Shown: positions 21,929 through 33,044 of the stretch, piece by piece
Position numbering within the stretch: the stretch's first letter is position 1
Layout of the letters: every line of letters begins with the position of its first letter
Assembly (NCBI GenBank): GCA_016618085.1
Contig: JABLTG010000110.1
Coordinates: 1-64,000, forward strand
From: Neovahlkampfia damariscottae
Taxonomy: Eukaryota; Heterolobosea; Selenaionea; Neovahlkampfiida; Neovahlkampfiidae
DNA length: 64,000 nt
Direction: 5' to 3'
Position numbers and translations under genes: made by a program
The notes under the pieces: generated by a model
Told to the model about the DNA's origin: nothing
The model's database searches: none
What the model saw: the letters and a program-made list of their open reading frames with translations, nothing else

Positions 21929-22628
21929 TCAATCCAAATGATGTTCACTACTTCTAGCTGAGAATTGAGTTTCGTACTCTTTCCAAAAATCTTCAGTTTC
22001 TGAATCAATTTTGAGTTTATATACATCCAATGACTTTGAAAATTCTTCTTCATCAAATTCAAAATCATCATCCATTGTTGATTTTGATCTTGTCAAATCA
22101 TGATGACTATGTTGGTGATGCATAAAACTTGGTTCATGATTATGTATAAAATTGCTCAGCGAAAATTTATGTGAACTCAAAAATTTTTCCGTTGGTGATA
22201 GAATGTGGTTATTTGAATTTAAATTTCTATTGAATCTTTCCAAGTTATCACTTAGCATCCATTCAACTTCAAAAGCTATTTTATGAAATAATTTGTTTGT
22301 TATTTTCTCTGGATGATTGAAAATTACATCTCTAACAGGTTTTAAATTTGTAACGGAAACATTAATTTCATATTCAGCATTGTCTGTGAAATAGGTGTTG
22401 TAAAGTATTTTGGATTCTTGTATCAATTTCTTTTTATCTGTTATTGTTTTGAAAGTTGCTTCTTTTTCTAAAAAATACAAGTTTTCTAAACATCTTTTTT
22501 GTTTTGTTAATTTTTTTCTATTTTTTAACTTACAGTTCATGTATGCATTGTTGTCTGAACTTCTTTAGCAGGGTTTTATTCTGAAGTAAGTCCGATATGG
22601 TATGGTTGTGTGTTTGTAGTTTGGTCAT
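21929..22628 (-). CDS. RGS-domain protein, array copy 2
   Basis: Exons 22628-22534 and 22493-21929 (40-base intron) encode 219 residues. The RGS domain (about 10-130) has CLENLYFLEKE, YEINVSV and EWMLSDNLERF, so the G-alpha contacts are intact. A His-rich insertion (PSFMHHQHSHHDL) and an acidic stretch (DDDFEFDEEEF) precede the TEDFWKEYETQF tail shared with copy 1. The His cluster could bind metal, but no known motif is formed. The start ATG follows the pattern of short N-terminal helices (TISDLLQNKTLLKKF). Confidence 0.87.
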
Positions 22629-23680
22629 TGTTTTTTGTTTTTATGATTGATGGTGTGTTTTTATTCGTCAATTCTTAAACACCAAATTAAGGCATTCGAA
22701 AACCCGTATTTGGAAAATAAAACTACTTCATTTGGAGTATTTCTCGAATCTCATTTTAGGAATTTTTTTTGCAGTTGAAATACGTATAGTATCTGCAATG
22801 GAATTGAAGAATTAATTCTTGGAGGAAGAATTCACTGAGAAATCGATTATCTCCTAATACTCAAAAACCAATCCCATTGGTCATTCACCCAGCAATAACC
22901 GAAAAAATCAAAATTTGCACAGAAAAATTAATTTTTCTCCTTTGAGAGATAAAGAGTTGCTGTTCCTTTCATTTAAATCAAATTATTCAAGAAAAAAGAA
23001 ACAACCTTAACTGTTGAGGAGAAATTCCCAAATTTGTTGGTTTTCTTTTCATTTTTCTTTTTTTCAGGTTCATTTTCAAAATCGCTCAAATGATAATTCT
23101 GTCCAATCAACCGTTTTGAGACAATTTGATTGATGGCAAAAATTGTCACTATCATTTTGACGAGAATTTACAAGTATCAATTTAATCCAAATATTATTAA
23201 CACACTTGGAGTTTCATCAATTGAAATCAATATTTAGAGCAAAGGAATTAAAGACGTAATTACTTTTTGGAAGAGAGTTCACCACATCTTTGGAAATACT
23301 TAATCTTCATCAAAACTTTCAATGAGCAAAAGATGAACAAGGAAGCCTTTATTGTAAAAACAATAAATTCAATTAGTTCCCATTTCTGGGGTTGATATGG
23401 TAAAGAAATTCAACTAGAAAACTATGCAAGATACAAAAAGTTGAACAAAAAGAAAATTATTGATAAATTTGTGCAACAAAAAATTTCACCTTCACAAACA
23501 TGTCATGTAATCTATCAAGAGTGAACACAATGATTCTTGGTCAAATAACATACTTCATTTTTTGTTATCCTTTTCTGCAAAGAAAAATGTTATGATACAT
23601 TTCGTTCAATATCAATTTTGCACTTCTAAGAATAATTCCACCAATCATCGAGATTTTTGAACGTTGCAAAAAAAAATTGA
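22629..23680. other. Spacer between RGS copy 2 and MATE gene
   Basis: About 1.05 kb between divergent genes. Only short frames closed by stops were found; none gave a family match. CCAATC at 23641-23646 stands 35 bases before the MATE start. Confidence 0.45.
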
Positions 23681-25488
23681 ATGGAAGAAGATTTGACGAC
23701 GACTGTCCAAATAGAACCAAATACAGAACTTGTTAATAATGAATTGGAAGATAAAATACCAGTAGAGACGTTTGATGAAGAAGAAAACGAACAAGAAACA
23801 TCTATAAAATTTCACACAAAAATTTTCAATTTTTTTAAAAACAATATTCGACTTTATTTTGAAAATTTAAAGACAATTATATTTTTAGCAGTTCCTGTAA
23901 TTATTTCATATCTTGCTTCAATGTCCATGGGAATAGTTGATCAAATATTTTTGGGTCATTTAGGATCAACTGAATTGGCTGCATCTGCTTTTGCCAATGC
24001 AATTAACATGTGTCTGAGTTATGTAGTTATCGGATTAGCAAGTGGTTTAGATACCATGGGAAGTCAAGCTTTTGGAAACAGTAAAAAAAAATTCATCTAA
24101 ACATTTAAAGAAAACTACAAATTTTTGGGAGCATTAGTTCAAAGAGGATTTGTATCAATGACTATATTTTACATTCCTATTGCTATTTTATTATTTTTCG
24201 TTCCAAATGTATTGAGTCTTATCAATCATAACGAAAAGTTCGTCTACTTAGTCGGAATTTACATCAGAATTTTGATTCCAGGAAATTTATTTTACATTTA
24301 TCATCATGTTTTGGAGGAATTTTTGAATTCACAAAATATTATGCTTCCAAATATGATCGCTCTTCTATTATCCAATGTTTTCAATTTAGTCGCAAATACT
24401 ATTTTAATCTATGGTACTCTTATACCTGGATGGGATGGATTAGGATATATTGGTGCTCCTATTGCTACTTCTCTTGGGAAATTATTTGGTTTCTTAACAT
24501 TTTTATCAATTATTTTATTATTTGGATTACAGAAACAAACATGGTTTGGAATTCAATTTAAAGAAGCTATTTCACCAAAAGAAATGTGGAAATTTTTGAA
24601 AATAGCAGTTCCTGGGATGGTTCAAGTTTGTCTTGAACTATGGGGTTTTAATCTAATGACCATTCCTGCAATGTTTTTAGGTGAAACTTATTTAGATGGA
24701 CATTCTTTAATTTTTACAATAAGTGGATTTAGTTTTATGATTCCTCTTGGATTAAGTGTTGCAGCAAGTGTTAGAGTTGGAAATAGTATCGGAGAAGGAA
24801 ATATTAGAGTTGCTAAAATATCAGCATTCATTTGTATTAGTCTTGGTGTTTGTAAGATTTTGTTAAATTAATGATGATAGTTTTCATGGCTTTTAATGCT
24901 TTGATTATTTTAGTTTTTAGAAATTTGATTCCACGAATTTTCACATCTGATGAAGATGTAATCAAAATTACTGCAGATGCCTTTTTTGTAGTTGTTGGAT
25001 TTCAATTATTTGATGGATTTCAGGGTGTTTGTAGTGGTGTTTTAAGAGGTTTAGGAAAGCAAACCATTGGTGCTTTGTTCATGTTTGTGTCATTTTATGT
25101 TCTTGGAATTCCAGTAGCAATATTTTTCGCATTTGTTTTGAAATGGAATGTTGTTGGTTTGTGGAGTGGATTGACTGTTGGATTGATGTCTGTTGCTGGT
25201 TTTTTTGGTGCTTATATTATCTTTTTTATCAATTGGGAAAAAGAAGTAGAATTGGCACAAAAAAGAGTTGGAATTGAAGAAACTGTTAAATCTGAAAATC
25301 CAGAAGATTATTCAAAGGAATTGAATGAGAATTTGGAACCTGAGAAGCCAGATGACTCGAAAGAATCAAAGGAAGACAAAGTTGATTCAAAAGAATTCTC
25401 AAATGAAGATGTTGAGGAAAAATCAGATGATTGTGATCTCTCTGTTGGTGAAAATGAAAAGAATTCTTTGAAAGAACAGTTGAAATAA
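23681..25488 (+). CDS. MATE-family efflux transporter
   Basis: Three exons (23681-24080, 24111-24851, 24881-25488; introns 30 and 29 bases) encode 582 residues with about twelve transmembrane helices. Family marks are AVPVIISYLASMSMGIVDQI in helix 1-2, GLASGLDTMGSQAFGNKNYK, the AVPGMVQVCLELWGF repeat of the second half, and ASVRVGNSIGEG. MATE proteins expel cationic drugs and metabolites in exchange for H+ or Na+. N- and C-terminal tails (about 65 and 75 residues) are strongly acidic and Ser/Glu-rich, unlike bacterial members, and are probably cytosolic regulatory regions. The splice between NSK and KNYKFLG is needed to join the conserved QAFG-NYK motif. It is the only transporter inside the RGS array. 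Confidence 0.93.
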
Positions 25489-26188
25489 ATTTTAATTTTC
25501 AACTGAAATCAAGAATTATGTTGGCTAGGGTGTGGAGGGAAGTTGTGAATAAATATATTTACAAAAACGGGAAAATTCAAAACCTGACGGTTTCTCTTCC
25601 ATGAGAAATTTAATAACTCCATCTAATTGAAACATTGTCACACACAAAAGAAACGTGATGACAATGAAAAATTGTTTTCATTATTTGTGGCAAAAAATGA
25701 TCTTACTAATGAAATAAATGAATAATACATTTTATTTTCAACTAAATTATTTGAAAATAAAAATATGGATCATATAAGATGGAAAATAACATTGAAGACA
25801 TCCCAAGAAGTAAAACCGATTCTTCAACCAATTGAAATTCCGAAAAAGAAAAACAGGAAAAATTACAAGTAGTTAAATAAAGAAAAATTGAATTAGAAAG
25901 CAAGAGAAAAATATATTTGTGAACTACGTGGGTATAATGAACAACTTCTTGTAATTCTTGCATTTGAAAACAAAAATAGAGAAAATTCAATAACCATATT
26001 CACCAAAATGAATAGTTTTTTTTTATTATTATTTTACAACAAAATTGCACCTAATCCTTGGAAAACTTATAGGTATTCAAGTGGAGGATTGTTCCAAAAT
26101 CAACTATTCACAAACTCTTGATCATGAGTTCAAATCAAACAAAGAGTTCGGTCTGATTGAATAGTTTTGTTGATAAATTAACTTTTAT
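25489..26188. other. Spacer with possible gene relic
   Basis: 700 bases between convergent MATE and RGS copy 3. From 25766 one frame reads like protein for about 80 codons (KPILQPIEIPKKK, then REKYICELRGYNEQLLVI) but holds two stops and has no recognised relative. It may be a dead exon. Nothing else was seen. Confidence 0.3.
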
Positions 26189-26915
26189 TCAGCACCAGTC
26201 ACTTTTTGAACTCTTTTCAAATTCAAAAAAAGTCTTGTTCTTTTTCAATGAACATGATCCTGTAAACTCTTTCTTATCAAAATCTTCAATAAAAGTGTCA
26301 TCATCATCAAAGAAACATTTGTGGCATAATTTATTTTGGGTTTGGCTGATAGAATTCAAAGTATATTTTGATTTTGGAGTTGAAACTGGTGAATTTGAAA
26401 CATCACTAGAAGAAGAAGAACTGTTTCTTCTTTCTCTTTCAAACCCTTGTAAACGCTCAGAGAATAATCTTTTTATCATCTGTAACTTTTTGGACATGTT
26501 TGAAAAACTTGTGATCAGCTGTTTTGGTTCTGTTTTTTTTTTTTGGATTTTTTGTTGAAATCTATGCAAAGAATCACTTAGATTCCATTCCACATCAAAG
26601 GCTATTTGGTTGAATATATTTGCGTCTATTTTTTCCTGTTGATGGTTGAAGATGTTGTACATATCTTTCTTTCTGTTGACTGAAAGATTCAATTCGAATT
26701 CAGAGTTTTCTTTGATAAATGAGTGATAAATAGAGTACGCCAACTCTTTTTGATTTTTTAATTTTTTGTATTGTTTGAATTGCAGCATGAAAAACAAATT
26801 TTCTGAGCACCTGAGGTTGTTAGATTGTTTTTGTCAGTTCTTACAATTCCTCGAAGCAATGAACTCTGAATAGATCCAGCAATTTACTATCTTCAATTAT
26901 TTCTTCTAGAATCAT
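26189..26915 (-). CDS. RGS-domain protein, array copy 3
   Basis: Exons 26915-26845 and 26810-26189 (34-base intron) encode 230 residues. RGS domain about 1-125 with CSENLFFMLQ, FELNLSV and WNLSDSLHRF; all four contact positions are kept, though WML of the other copies is WNL. The linker is basic and Ser-rich (NSSSSSSDVSNSPVSTP), a likely phosphorylation region. The acidic FFDDDD box and the C-terminal end KSDWC place it with copies 4 and 5. The free C-terminal Cys after Trp does not form a CaaX box. Confidence 0.86.
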
Positions 26916-27147
26916 TTTTATTTCGTCAGTTGTTTCGGTTGAAATTCACCAATTCGAGGAGTTGAATTTATCCAATGAAATAACAATTTGGATCTACTGT
27001 CCAAAATGGGACTAAAAGTATCTCATTTTCTTTCCAAATTTACAAAATCCCTTATTTTGGACAATCAACGATGACCAACCGAAAGAATAACGAATATAGC
27101 AATTGGGATTGACAAAAATAATTTTTTTTTGAAATTGAACTATTTAT

Positions 27148-27914
27148 TCAACACCAGTATTTGTTTGAATTGGTTTGGAAATTCACAATTGTAGTTTTCT
27201 TTGAAAGTTGAAAAGAACCATTGTATTCTTCTTTTGTGTTGAAAAAATCACGAATAAATAAATCTTCATCTTCGTCATCATCTTCAAAAAATGATTGATG
27301 GTGAAGAGATTTTTGTGTTTTACTGATTGAATTTCGTGCATTTTTTAATATAGAATTTGAAGCTGGACTTGAAGCTGGTGAGATTGATCCAGCACTGGAA
27401 GCTGAAATTCGCCTTCTTTCCTTTTCTAATGTATGGAATCCTTCAGATACCATTCCTTTTATCCTCCTTATCTTTCTAGACACTGTTGATATTCTGTTGG
27501 AGAATTGTTTTGAGGTAACTTCTTCTTTTTGATCGATTTTTCTTTGAAACCTCTCCAAACAGTCATTTAACATCCATTCAACTTCAAACGCGATTCCATT
27601 GAAAATGTTGGTATATATTTTGCTTTTTTGGTTTTGGAATATATTGTACATTTCTTTCTTTAATTTTATCGAAAGATTAAGTTCGAATTCAGAATCATCC
27701 TCAACGAAGGAATGAAACATCGAGTCAGCTTTTTCAACCATATCTTTTTTGTTTTGTAGTTGTTTGAATTCTTTTAATTGCAACATGAAAAATAAGTTCT
27801 CTGAGCATCTGAACAGTTAGATGTTGTATCGTTTGTTTCTTACAATTCTTCAACACAATGAAGTTTAAAAGCTTCAGTCATGATGCTGTCTTCTAGTATT
27901 TTGTTCAAACTCAT
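27148..27914 (-). CDS. RGS-domain protein, array copy 4
   Basis: Exons 27914-27844 and 27808-27148 (35-base intron) encode 243 residues. RGS domain about 1-125: MSLNKILEDS start helix, CSENLFFMLQ, FELNLSIKLKKEMY and EWMLNDCLERF, with intact G-alpha contacts. The rest is a basic helix (TVSRKIRRIKGM), a Ser/Ala-rich linker, the acidic box FFEDDDEDEDLFIRDF, GSFQLSKKTTIVNF, and the end NKYWC. The tail motifs recur in copies 3, 5 and 6 and, behind a stop, in the cop at 3 kb, so they are under selection in this subgroup. Their partner is unknown. Confidence 0.88.
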
Positions 27915-28293
27915 GGTTTTTCTCCGGTTTAACTATTAATTGGGTTAAAACAGATTTATGACTTGGTAATTTCCAAAAATGGTATGAAAAATGGTCCAAT
28001 CACCTAATTTTCACCTTTTTAAATCCACCATCCCAGAAAGTGCATCAAAAATCTCATTTTGTTGCCCAAATTTTGCCAATTTTTTTGGTCAATGCCAGTG
28101 AAGAAGTTTTCGGTGGTGTAGAACAGGAGCTCCATTTTTCCCAGTTGGAATAACAGTTGATGATGGAAATAGAACATTATCAGGAGAAGAAAGTGAGAAA
28201 AATCTGAAAACACTTTATATATTTTGGAGTTTTTCTTGTGGGTCACTTGAAATAGAATGACAAAAATTAAACAAAATAAATTATTAATTTTAT

Positions 28294-29024
28294 TCAACAC
28301 CAGTCGCTCTTTGGATTCATTTGAAAATCAACAATTGTTGTTTTCTTTGACAATTGGAAAGAACCTTTATATTCTTCTTTTGTGTTGAGAAAATTCCGAA
28401 TGAAGAACTCTTCTTTATCGTCGTCATCATTTTCAAAAAATGAATTATGTTGTAATTTCGATTGATTCTTGATGATATCAATGGTATTATTAGAAATATA
28501 AAGTGAATTTGAGTTGCTCGAACTTCTTCTTCTTTCTCGATCAAAAGCTTGAATTCCTTCGTTTACCAGTCCTTTTATCCTCCTGATTTTTCTGGACATA
28601 GTTGAGAGTCTTCCAAAGAACTGTTTTGAAGTAACTTCTTCCTTTTCGTTAATTTTCTGTTGGAATCTCTCCAGACAATCACTGAGCATCCATTCAACGT
28701 CAAAAGCGACACCATTGAATATATCAGTGTCTACTTTTATCTCTTTGTTGTTAAAGATAGTATACATTTCTTTCTTGAATTTGACTGAAAGATTCAATTC
28801 GAATTCTGAATCATCCATTATAAAAGATTCAAAAATTTCTGAAGCTGCTTTTTTTAGTTCGTTTCTGTCATGGATTTTTTTAAATTCCTTCCATTGAATC
28901 ATAAAAAACAAATTTTCAGAGCAACTTAAGAGTTAGATGATGTTCTTTCTAACAGTTCTTCGATGCAATGGAGCTGAAAAAGTGCTCTTGTTTCACTGTT
29001 GTTGAGTATTTGTTCCAAACTCAT
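28294..29024 (-). CDS. RGS-domain protein, array copy 5
   Basis: Exons 29024-28954 and 28924-28294 (29-base intron with a GTTAGA donor instead of the usual GTAAG) encode 233 residues. The N-terminus MSLEQILNNSETRALFQLHC is the classic first RGS helix pair. CSENLFFMIQ, FELNLSVKFKKEMY and EWMLSDCLERF keep the G-alpha contacts. The tail has FFENDDDDKEEFFIRNF, GSFQLSKKTTIVDF and ends PKSDWC. It is very close to copy 4 in the domain and tail but differs in the Ser-rich linker. CCAATC (complement of 29054-29060) lies 30 bases before the ATG. Confidence 0.88.
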
Positions 29025-29630
29025 TAAATTTCCAAATTGGATTCTCTTCGATTGATTGGTTTAATTTATGATTTCCAACGAGTAAAATCCTGAAATGGTC
29101 AGTGGTTCCGCCAATCAATAAAATATATCCAATTTTGACAATTTCCTAAAAAAGTGCTTATTTTTGTTGAACAAATCTTGATAATTTTTTCCATTTTCAC
29201 AACTGAGGAGTCGTATATTTTATTCACAAAGAAAGATATAACATAATTCAAGATACTGTGAATGAACTTTTTCAAGTTTTCCATTTTATAAATTCTTTCA
29301 TAACAAGTTGTTTCTAAGGTTGATTTTTGGTCTTGATTTTCACAACAGTTTAATGAAACCAAATCTTTATGACCATGAAATATTGATCAAAATCAAGTTT
29401 TTACAACAAAAACAAAGAGTTTAAAGTTCATAGCAAATTTCATTTTTAAAGTTTTGGAGAACAAAATGAAGTGTTCAGATAAAATACTTTCTCTTATACC
29501 GGATTCTGTGGACTAGTTCAAATTATTTTGTTAAAAAAAAACTTTTTTTCACCGCTTCATCAATCATCATCAAGCAATTTTGTTGAATCATTTTCAGCCA
29601 ATCACATATTTTCTTTTCTATATTCAACTG
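29025..29630. promoter_or_regulatory. Divergent promoter of RGS copy 5 and DUF4116 gene 1
   Basis: 606 bases between outward genes. GATTGGT at 29054-29060 serves the RGS side; CCAATC at 29598-29603 lies 28 bases before the DUF4116 ATG. No gene recognised between. Confidence 0.45.
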
Positions 29631-30350
29631 ATGAACATTGAAATTAGTGAATTAAAACGACAATTTTTACAAGAAAAAAACTTCATTTATGACATTCCGA
29701 TGCTTTTAAGAGATGATTTTGAAGTAGTTTTGTCAGCAATTAAAAAAAACCGAAATTTATTGGAATTGGCTTCTGACAATTTAAAAAATAATAAAAAACT
29801 GATTCAAGAAGCCATTAAAATTGATCCAAAATTGATAGATTATGCTTCTGAAATCTTGAAAAATGATGTAGAAATTATGACAAAAGTTGTTGAAATATCT
29901 GGAATATGTTTGCGTTATGGATCAGATGAAATAAAAAAAAACAAAGAAATAGTGCTAAAAGCTATCAATAATAGTCCATTTTCTATCTGTTATGTAGCTC
30001 CTGAGATGTCAGATGATTTGGATGTCGTTACAACAGCTTTAGAATTGAACGGAAATATTGTTTGTTATGTCTCTGGAAGATTAAAAAACAATAAAGAAAT
30101 AATTTTGCGAGCAGTGAAGAAAAATGGAAGATCTTTTAGATATGCTTCGAAGGAATTGAAAAATGACAAAGAATTCATCTTGAAAGCAATGAAAATTGAT
30201 AAATATATTTTTAACGCGCTCTCAAGTGAATTTCAAAAAGAGATGGATTTGATTCTGATTTATGAGGGAATGTATCATAAATTAAGATATGTAAATAGAG
30301 AAATGGAAGTTTTCAGTGATTGTTTGTTTTTCATCAAATCAGGAAAATAA
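29631..30350 (+). CDS. DUF4116 repeat protein 1
   Basis: A single exon of 239 residues built of about six repeats of roughly 25 residues. Each runs like LKNNKKLIQEAIKIDPKLID-YASE: L(K)ND.E..L.A.K..G..L.YAS. This is the DUF4116 pattern, found in many protists and some bacteria and large viruses, with no known biochemical role. No signal peptide or membrane segment is present. It lies inside the RGS array between copies 5 and 6 on the opposite strand. The start is the ATG 28 bases past a CCAATC box; an upstream in-frame TTG would add hydrophobic residues and is less likely. Confidence 0.8.
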   Translation: MNIEISELKRQFLQEKNFIYDIPMLLRDDFEVVLSAIKKNRNLLELASDNLKNNKKLIQEAIKIDPKLIDYASEILKNDVEIMTKVVEISGICLRYGSDEIKKNKEIVLKAINNSPFSICYVAPEMSDDLDVVTTALELNGNIVCYVSGRLKNNKEIILRAVKKNGRSFRYASKELKNDKEFILKAMKIDKYIFNALSSEFQKEMDLILIYEGMYHKLRYVNREMEVFSDCLFFIKSGK

Positions 30351-30381
30351 TTTTTGAACGTTTTAAAGTTACAAAGTTAAT

Positions 30382-31101
30382 TTATTGTGTTTGATTATAA
30401 TTATTAGATTTGTTAAAATTTACAATTGTTGTTTTTTTTGAAAGTTGAAAAGATCCATTGAATTCCTTTTTAGTGTTCAGCCAATCCGCAACTGAAATCA
30501 ATTCATCATCATCTTCGTCAAAAAAGAACTTATTGCTGAAGGGTTTTACTTCTTGGATATATTTAGGTGCTTGGTGCGATGGACTTCTAGGAGGTGATGT
30601 TGATGGAGAAGAAATTGAGGTGACTTTCTTCTCTGAATATTTTTCAGCCAGTTTCATTTGAATTCGTTTTATACTCTTAGAGAAATTGGAAAATCTTCTT
30701 GACCTATTCTGTTTTTTTTTTTCTTGAATTTTAGCATCAAACCTAGCCAAACTGTCACTAAGAAGACACTCAATATGAAAAACAATGCCATTAAACATGG
30801 AGGCGTTGATACTCTCTTGCCCTTCAATTATACTCTGAATTTCTTTCTTGTGTTTCACAGATAAATTTATTTCAAATTCTGAGTTGTCTTTGATGAAATC
30901 GTTATAAATAATAGTAGCTGTTTCTTGAAGATCTTTTTGATCTCTGATTTTTTCAAATTGTTTCACATGAATTAAGAAAAACAAATTTTCTGAACAACTG
31001 TCAAGAGTTTTAGATAAACTGGGAGTTTCTTACAGTTCAGAAGTACAATGGAGCTTCAGTTCTTCAAGCAAAGCTGTATCTTGCATTAAGTGTGAGAGCA
31101 T
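30382..31101 (-). CDS. RGS-domain protein, array copy 6
   Basis: Exons 31101-31034 and 30997-30382 (36-base intron) encode 227 residues. The RGS domain (about 1-122) has CSENLFFLIH, FEINLSVKHKKEI and ECLLSDSLARF; the WM of other copies is replaced by CL, but Glu-Asn, Asn, Asp and Arg are kept. A Ser/Pro-rich linker (SSPSTSPPRSPS) is a probable kinase target. The acidic FFDEDDDE box and GSFQLSKKTTIVNF follow, but the end is NQTQ rather than WC. It is convergent with the DUF4116 gene, 31 bases apart. Confidence 0.86.
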
Positions 31102-31340
31102 TGTCAATAAGTTATTCAGTTGGTAAACAAATTTAGCAATTCGCCTTTTGTTCTTCATGAAAGACCAATTGGGAGATTCAAACTTCCATTTCTACATCAG
31201 GATTCTTTTTTAAAACACTTTCCAAAATTGGAGATAGAAAATCCATCTTTTTTGGAATCGGAAAAGTGGACAAATCAAATAATGACAATTGGATTTTCCA
31301 AATTTAAGTACAAAAAGACTTTACTTTTTGATGAAACATC

Positions 31341-31929
31341 CTACAGTTCATCTTTAAAATGAGCACTTGAGTATTTTTTCTGAAAAATATTCACAAAAGA
31401 GTTTCTCCTGTATGAGTTTGATCTTGGAAGTGGAGAATTTTGTGGTGAAGTACTTCCATTTGAAGAGTTAGTTGAGCTATCCTTTCCTTTTTTCCTCCAA
31501 AAACCATCTTCTTTAAACAATTGCATGAAAGAGAATTTTCTTGAGGATATCATTTGTGCTTTTTCTTGTTCCAATTTTTTATTGAATCTATTCACATGAT
31601 CACTTAGCATCCATTCAACTGAGTGATTTATTTTATGGAAAAGCTCTTGTGATATTTTTTCCGGCTCTTTTAAAAGAACGTGAGTAATGGGTCGCAATAG
31701 TGTTTGTGTAATATTAATTTCGTATGTAGAATCCTTTTAGAGGAAAGTTTTGTATATTGATTTTGCTTCTTCAAGCAATTTTTCTTTATCTGTTATATTT
31801 TGATAATTTTTCACTTGTTTCATGTAAAAAAGACTTTCAGAGCATCTGGAATGAGTTTTTGTTTGTTTTTTCTTACAATTCTTCACAACAGAATTGTTGA
31901 AATTGATTCAACAATATTTCGTTCTCCAT
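31341..31929 (-). pseudogene. RGS-domain gene with internal stop, array copy 7
   Basis: Exons 31929-31877 and 31845-31341 (31-base intron) follow the common plan, but a TAA at 31739-31737 interrupts the RGS domain between YKTFL and KDSTYEINIT. The other copies have Lys, Glu, Met or Thr there. The frame is open and well kept on both sides, and the C-terminal part keeps EWMLSDHVNRF. The usual ENLFF is ESLFY, so one G-alpha contact (Asn) is also lost. Either a young pseudogene or a read-through case. The end HFKDEL mimics an ER-retention signal, but no signal peptide exists. Confidence 0.75.
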
Positions 31930-32330
31930 GATTTCAACTAGATTCAATTCGGAGTGAGAGATTGATTCTTTCATCACTACTGTCAGAGCAAAACAAATAT
32001 TTGATGACCAATCACTTTATTTTATCCATAAATAGGAATTTTCGACGGATTTGGTCATTTGAATGGGAAAAAAAAATCCATTTTCGGCCATCCAAAAAAT
32101 GTTCATTTTTGTTCAATTCACAAAATTCCTTGATTTGTGCAAAGAAATATTGAACTATACCAAGCTGATATGAATGAGAAACAGCCAATATCTTTTCTTT
32201 TATTTTTGTTATCAAAGCACTTGGGTTTCTTAGGTCAACATGATTTTCAAGAACAATACTAAGCCTATTGGCAATCAGCAGAAAAATTTGGGAACTCTGT
32301 TAAATAAAAATAAGGAAATAGGAAATTTAG
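31930..32330. other. Spacer between RGS copies 7 and 8
   Basis: 401 bases with no gene recognised. CCAATC at 32008-32013 is the only promoter-like element seen and would serve copy 7. Confidence 0.4.
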
Positions 32331-32775
32331 TTATAAATATGACTTTATCATATCCAAATGGTCAAATTCTTCATTTGAATTCTCCGAACTTATTTTAAAT
32401 TCTCCGATGGTGTGTTTAAGTTGTTTCTCCACTTCGATAGCAGCCAATTGAAAAATTGTGTTCGAAACCAGTTCACGAGAACAAATTATCTTTTTCAGCT
32501 CTTTTTTGTGCTCATTTGATACATTCACCTCGAACAATGAATATTCACCAAGAAAACTCTGATAGATGTCCATTGCTTCACAAACAAGCTGGTGATGTGT
32601 CTGGAATTTGAATTCTTCGAATCTGTACGCTCTAAGTAGGAAAAATAGAAGCTCTACTGTTCTATTGAAATGATTTTCAGATTTCTTTCAATTTTATTTA
32701 CCTTGTTTTGATACAGAGCTCTTGAAGATATCTTCTTATTTGTTGGTTTTTAACTAAAGTTTTAAAGTTGTTCAT
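32331..32775 (-). CDS. Divergent RGS-like protein, array copy 8
   Basis: Exons 32775-32702 and 32661-32331 (40-base intron) give 134 residues. The plan is that of an RGS domain (short start helix, phase-2 intron, ELLFFLLRAYRFEEF, FEVNVSNEHKKEL), but the Asn of ENL and the Asp/Arg of the last helix are gone (QLKHTIGEF), and the long tail of the other copies is missing. It is probably unable to act as a GTPase accelerator; it could be decaying or have a new role. The start is uncertain, because the frame stays open upstream to about 32907. Confidence 0.6.
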
Positions 32776-33044
32776 ATGACGTTGGTGTTTGTTGGTTTTT
32801 CTCAAGTGCAATTGGATGTCAATTATTCCGTTTTGAATTAAATAATTCCGAAAAAGACCTTTGAAAAGGAAAAACGAAAATCCAAAATTGGATTGAAACA
32901 TATTCAAACCAAAAACTTTCCTTTTTTAAATACAACTATTGGAAGCGATTCCAAGGAGTTTTTTATCATTTAAATTTTGTTTAATTTAAGAAATATTTTG
33001 ATTGAATGATTTGATTGAATTCTCTAGTTTTAGATTATCAAAAA
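32776..33044. other. Spacer between RGS array and longin gene
   Basis: 269 bases with no gene recognised. The open frame upstream of RGS copy 8 extends into it up to about 32907, but codon use and content do not suggest coding beyond the start chosen. Confidence 0.35.

Noticed and set aside
26189-29024. C-terminal Cys of RGS copies as a prenylation site
   Set aside because: The ends are WC with no residues behind Cys, so neither a CaaX nor a CC/CXC box is formed.
31341-31352. C-terminal KDEL on RGS copy 7 read as an ER-retention signal
   Set aside because: The protein has no signal peptide and the gene has an internal stop; RGS proteins act in the cytosol. The match is chance.
21092-32775. 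CRISPR-like or phase-repeated array
   Set aside because: The repetition is of whole coding genes with diverged DNA, not of short identical repeats with spacers.
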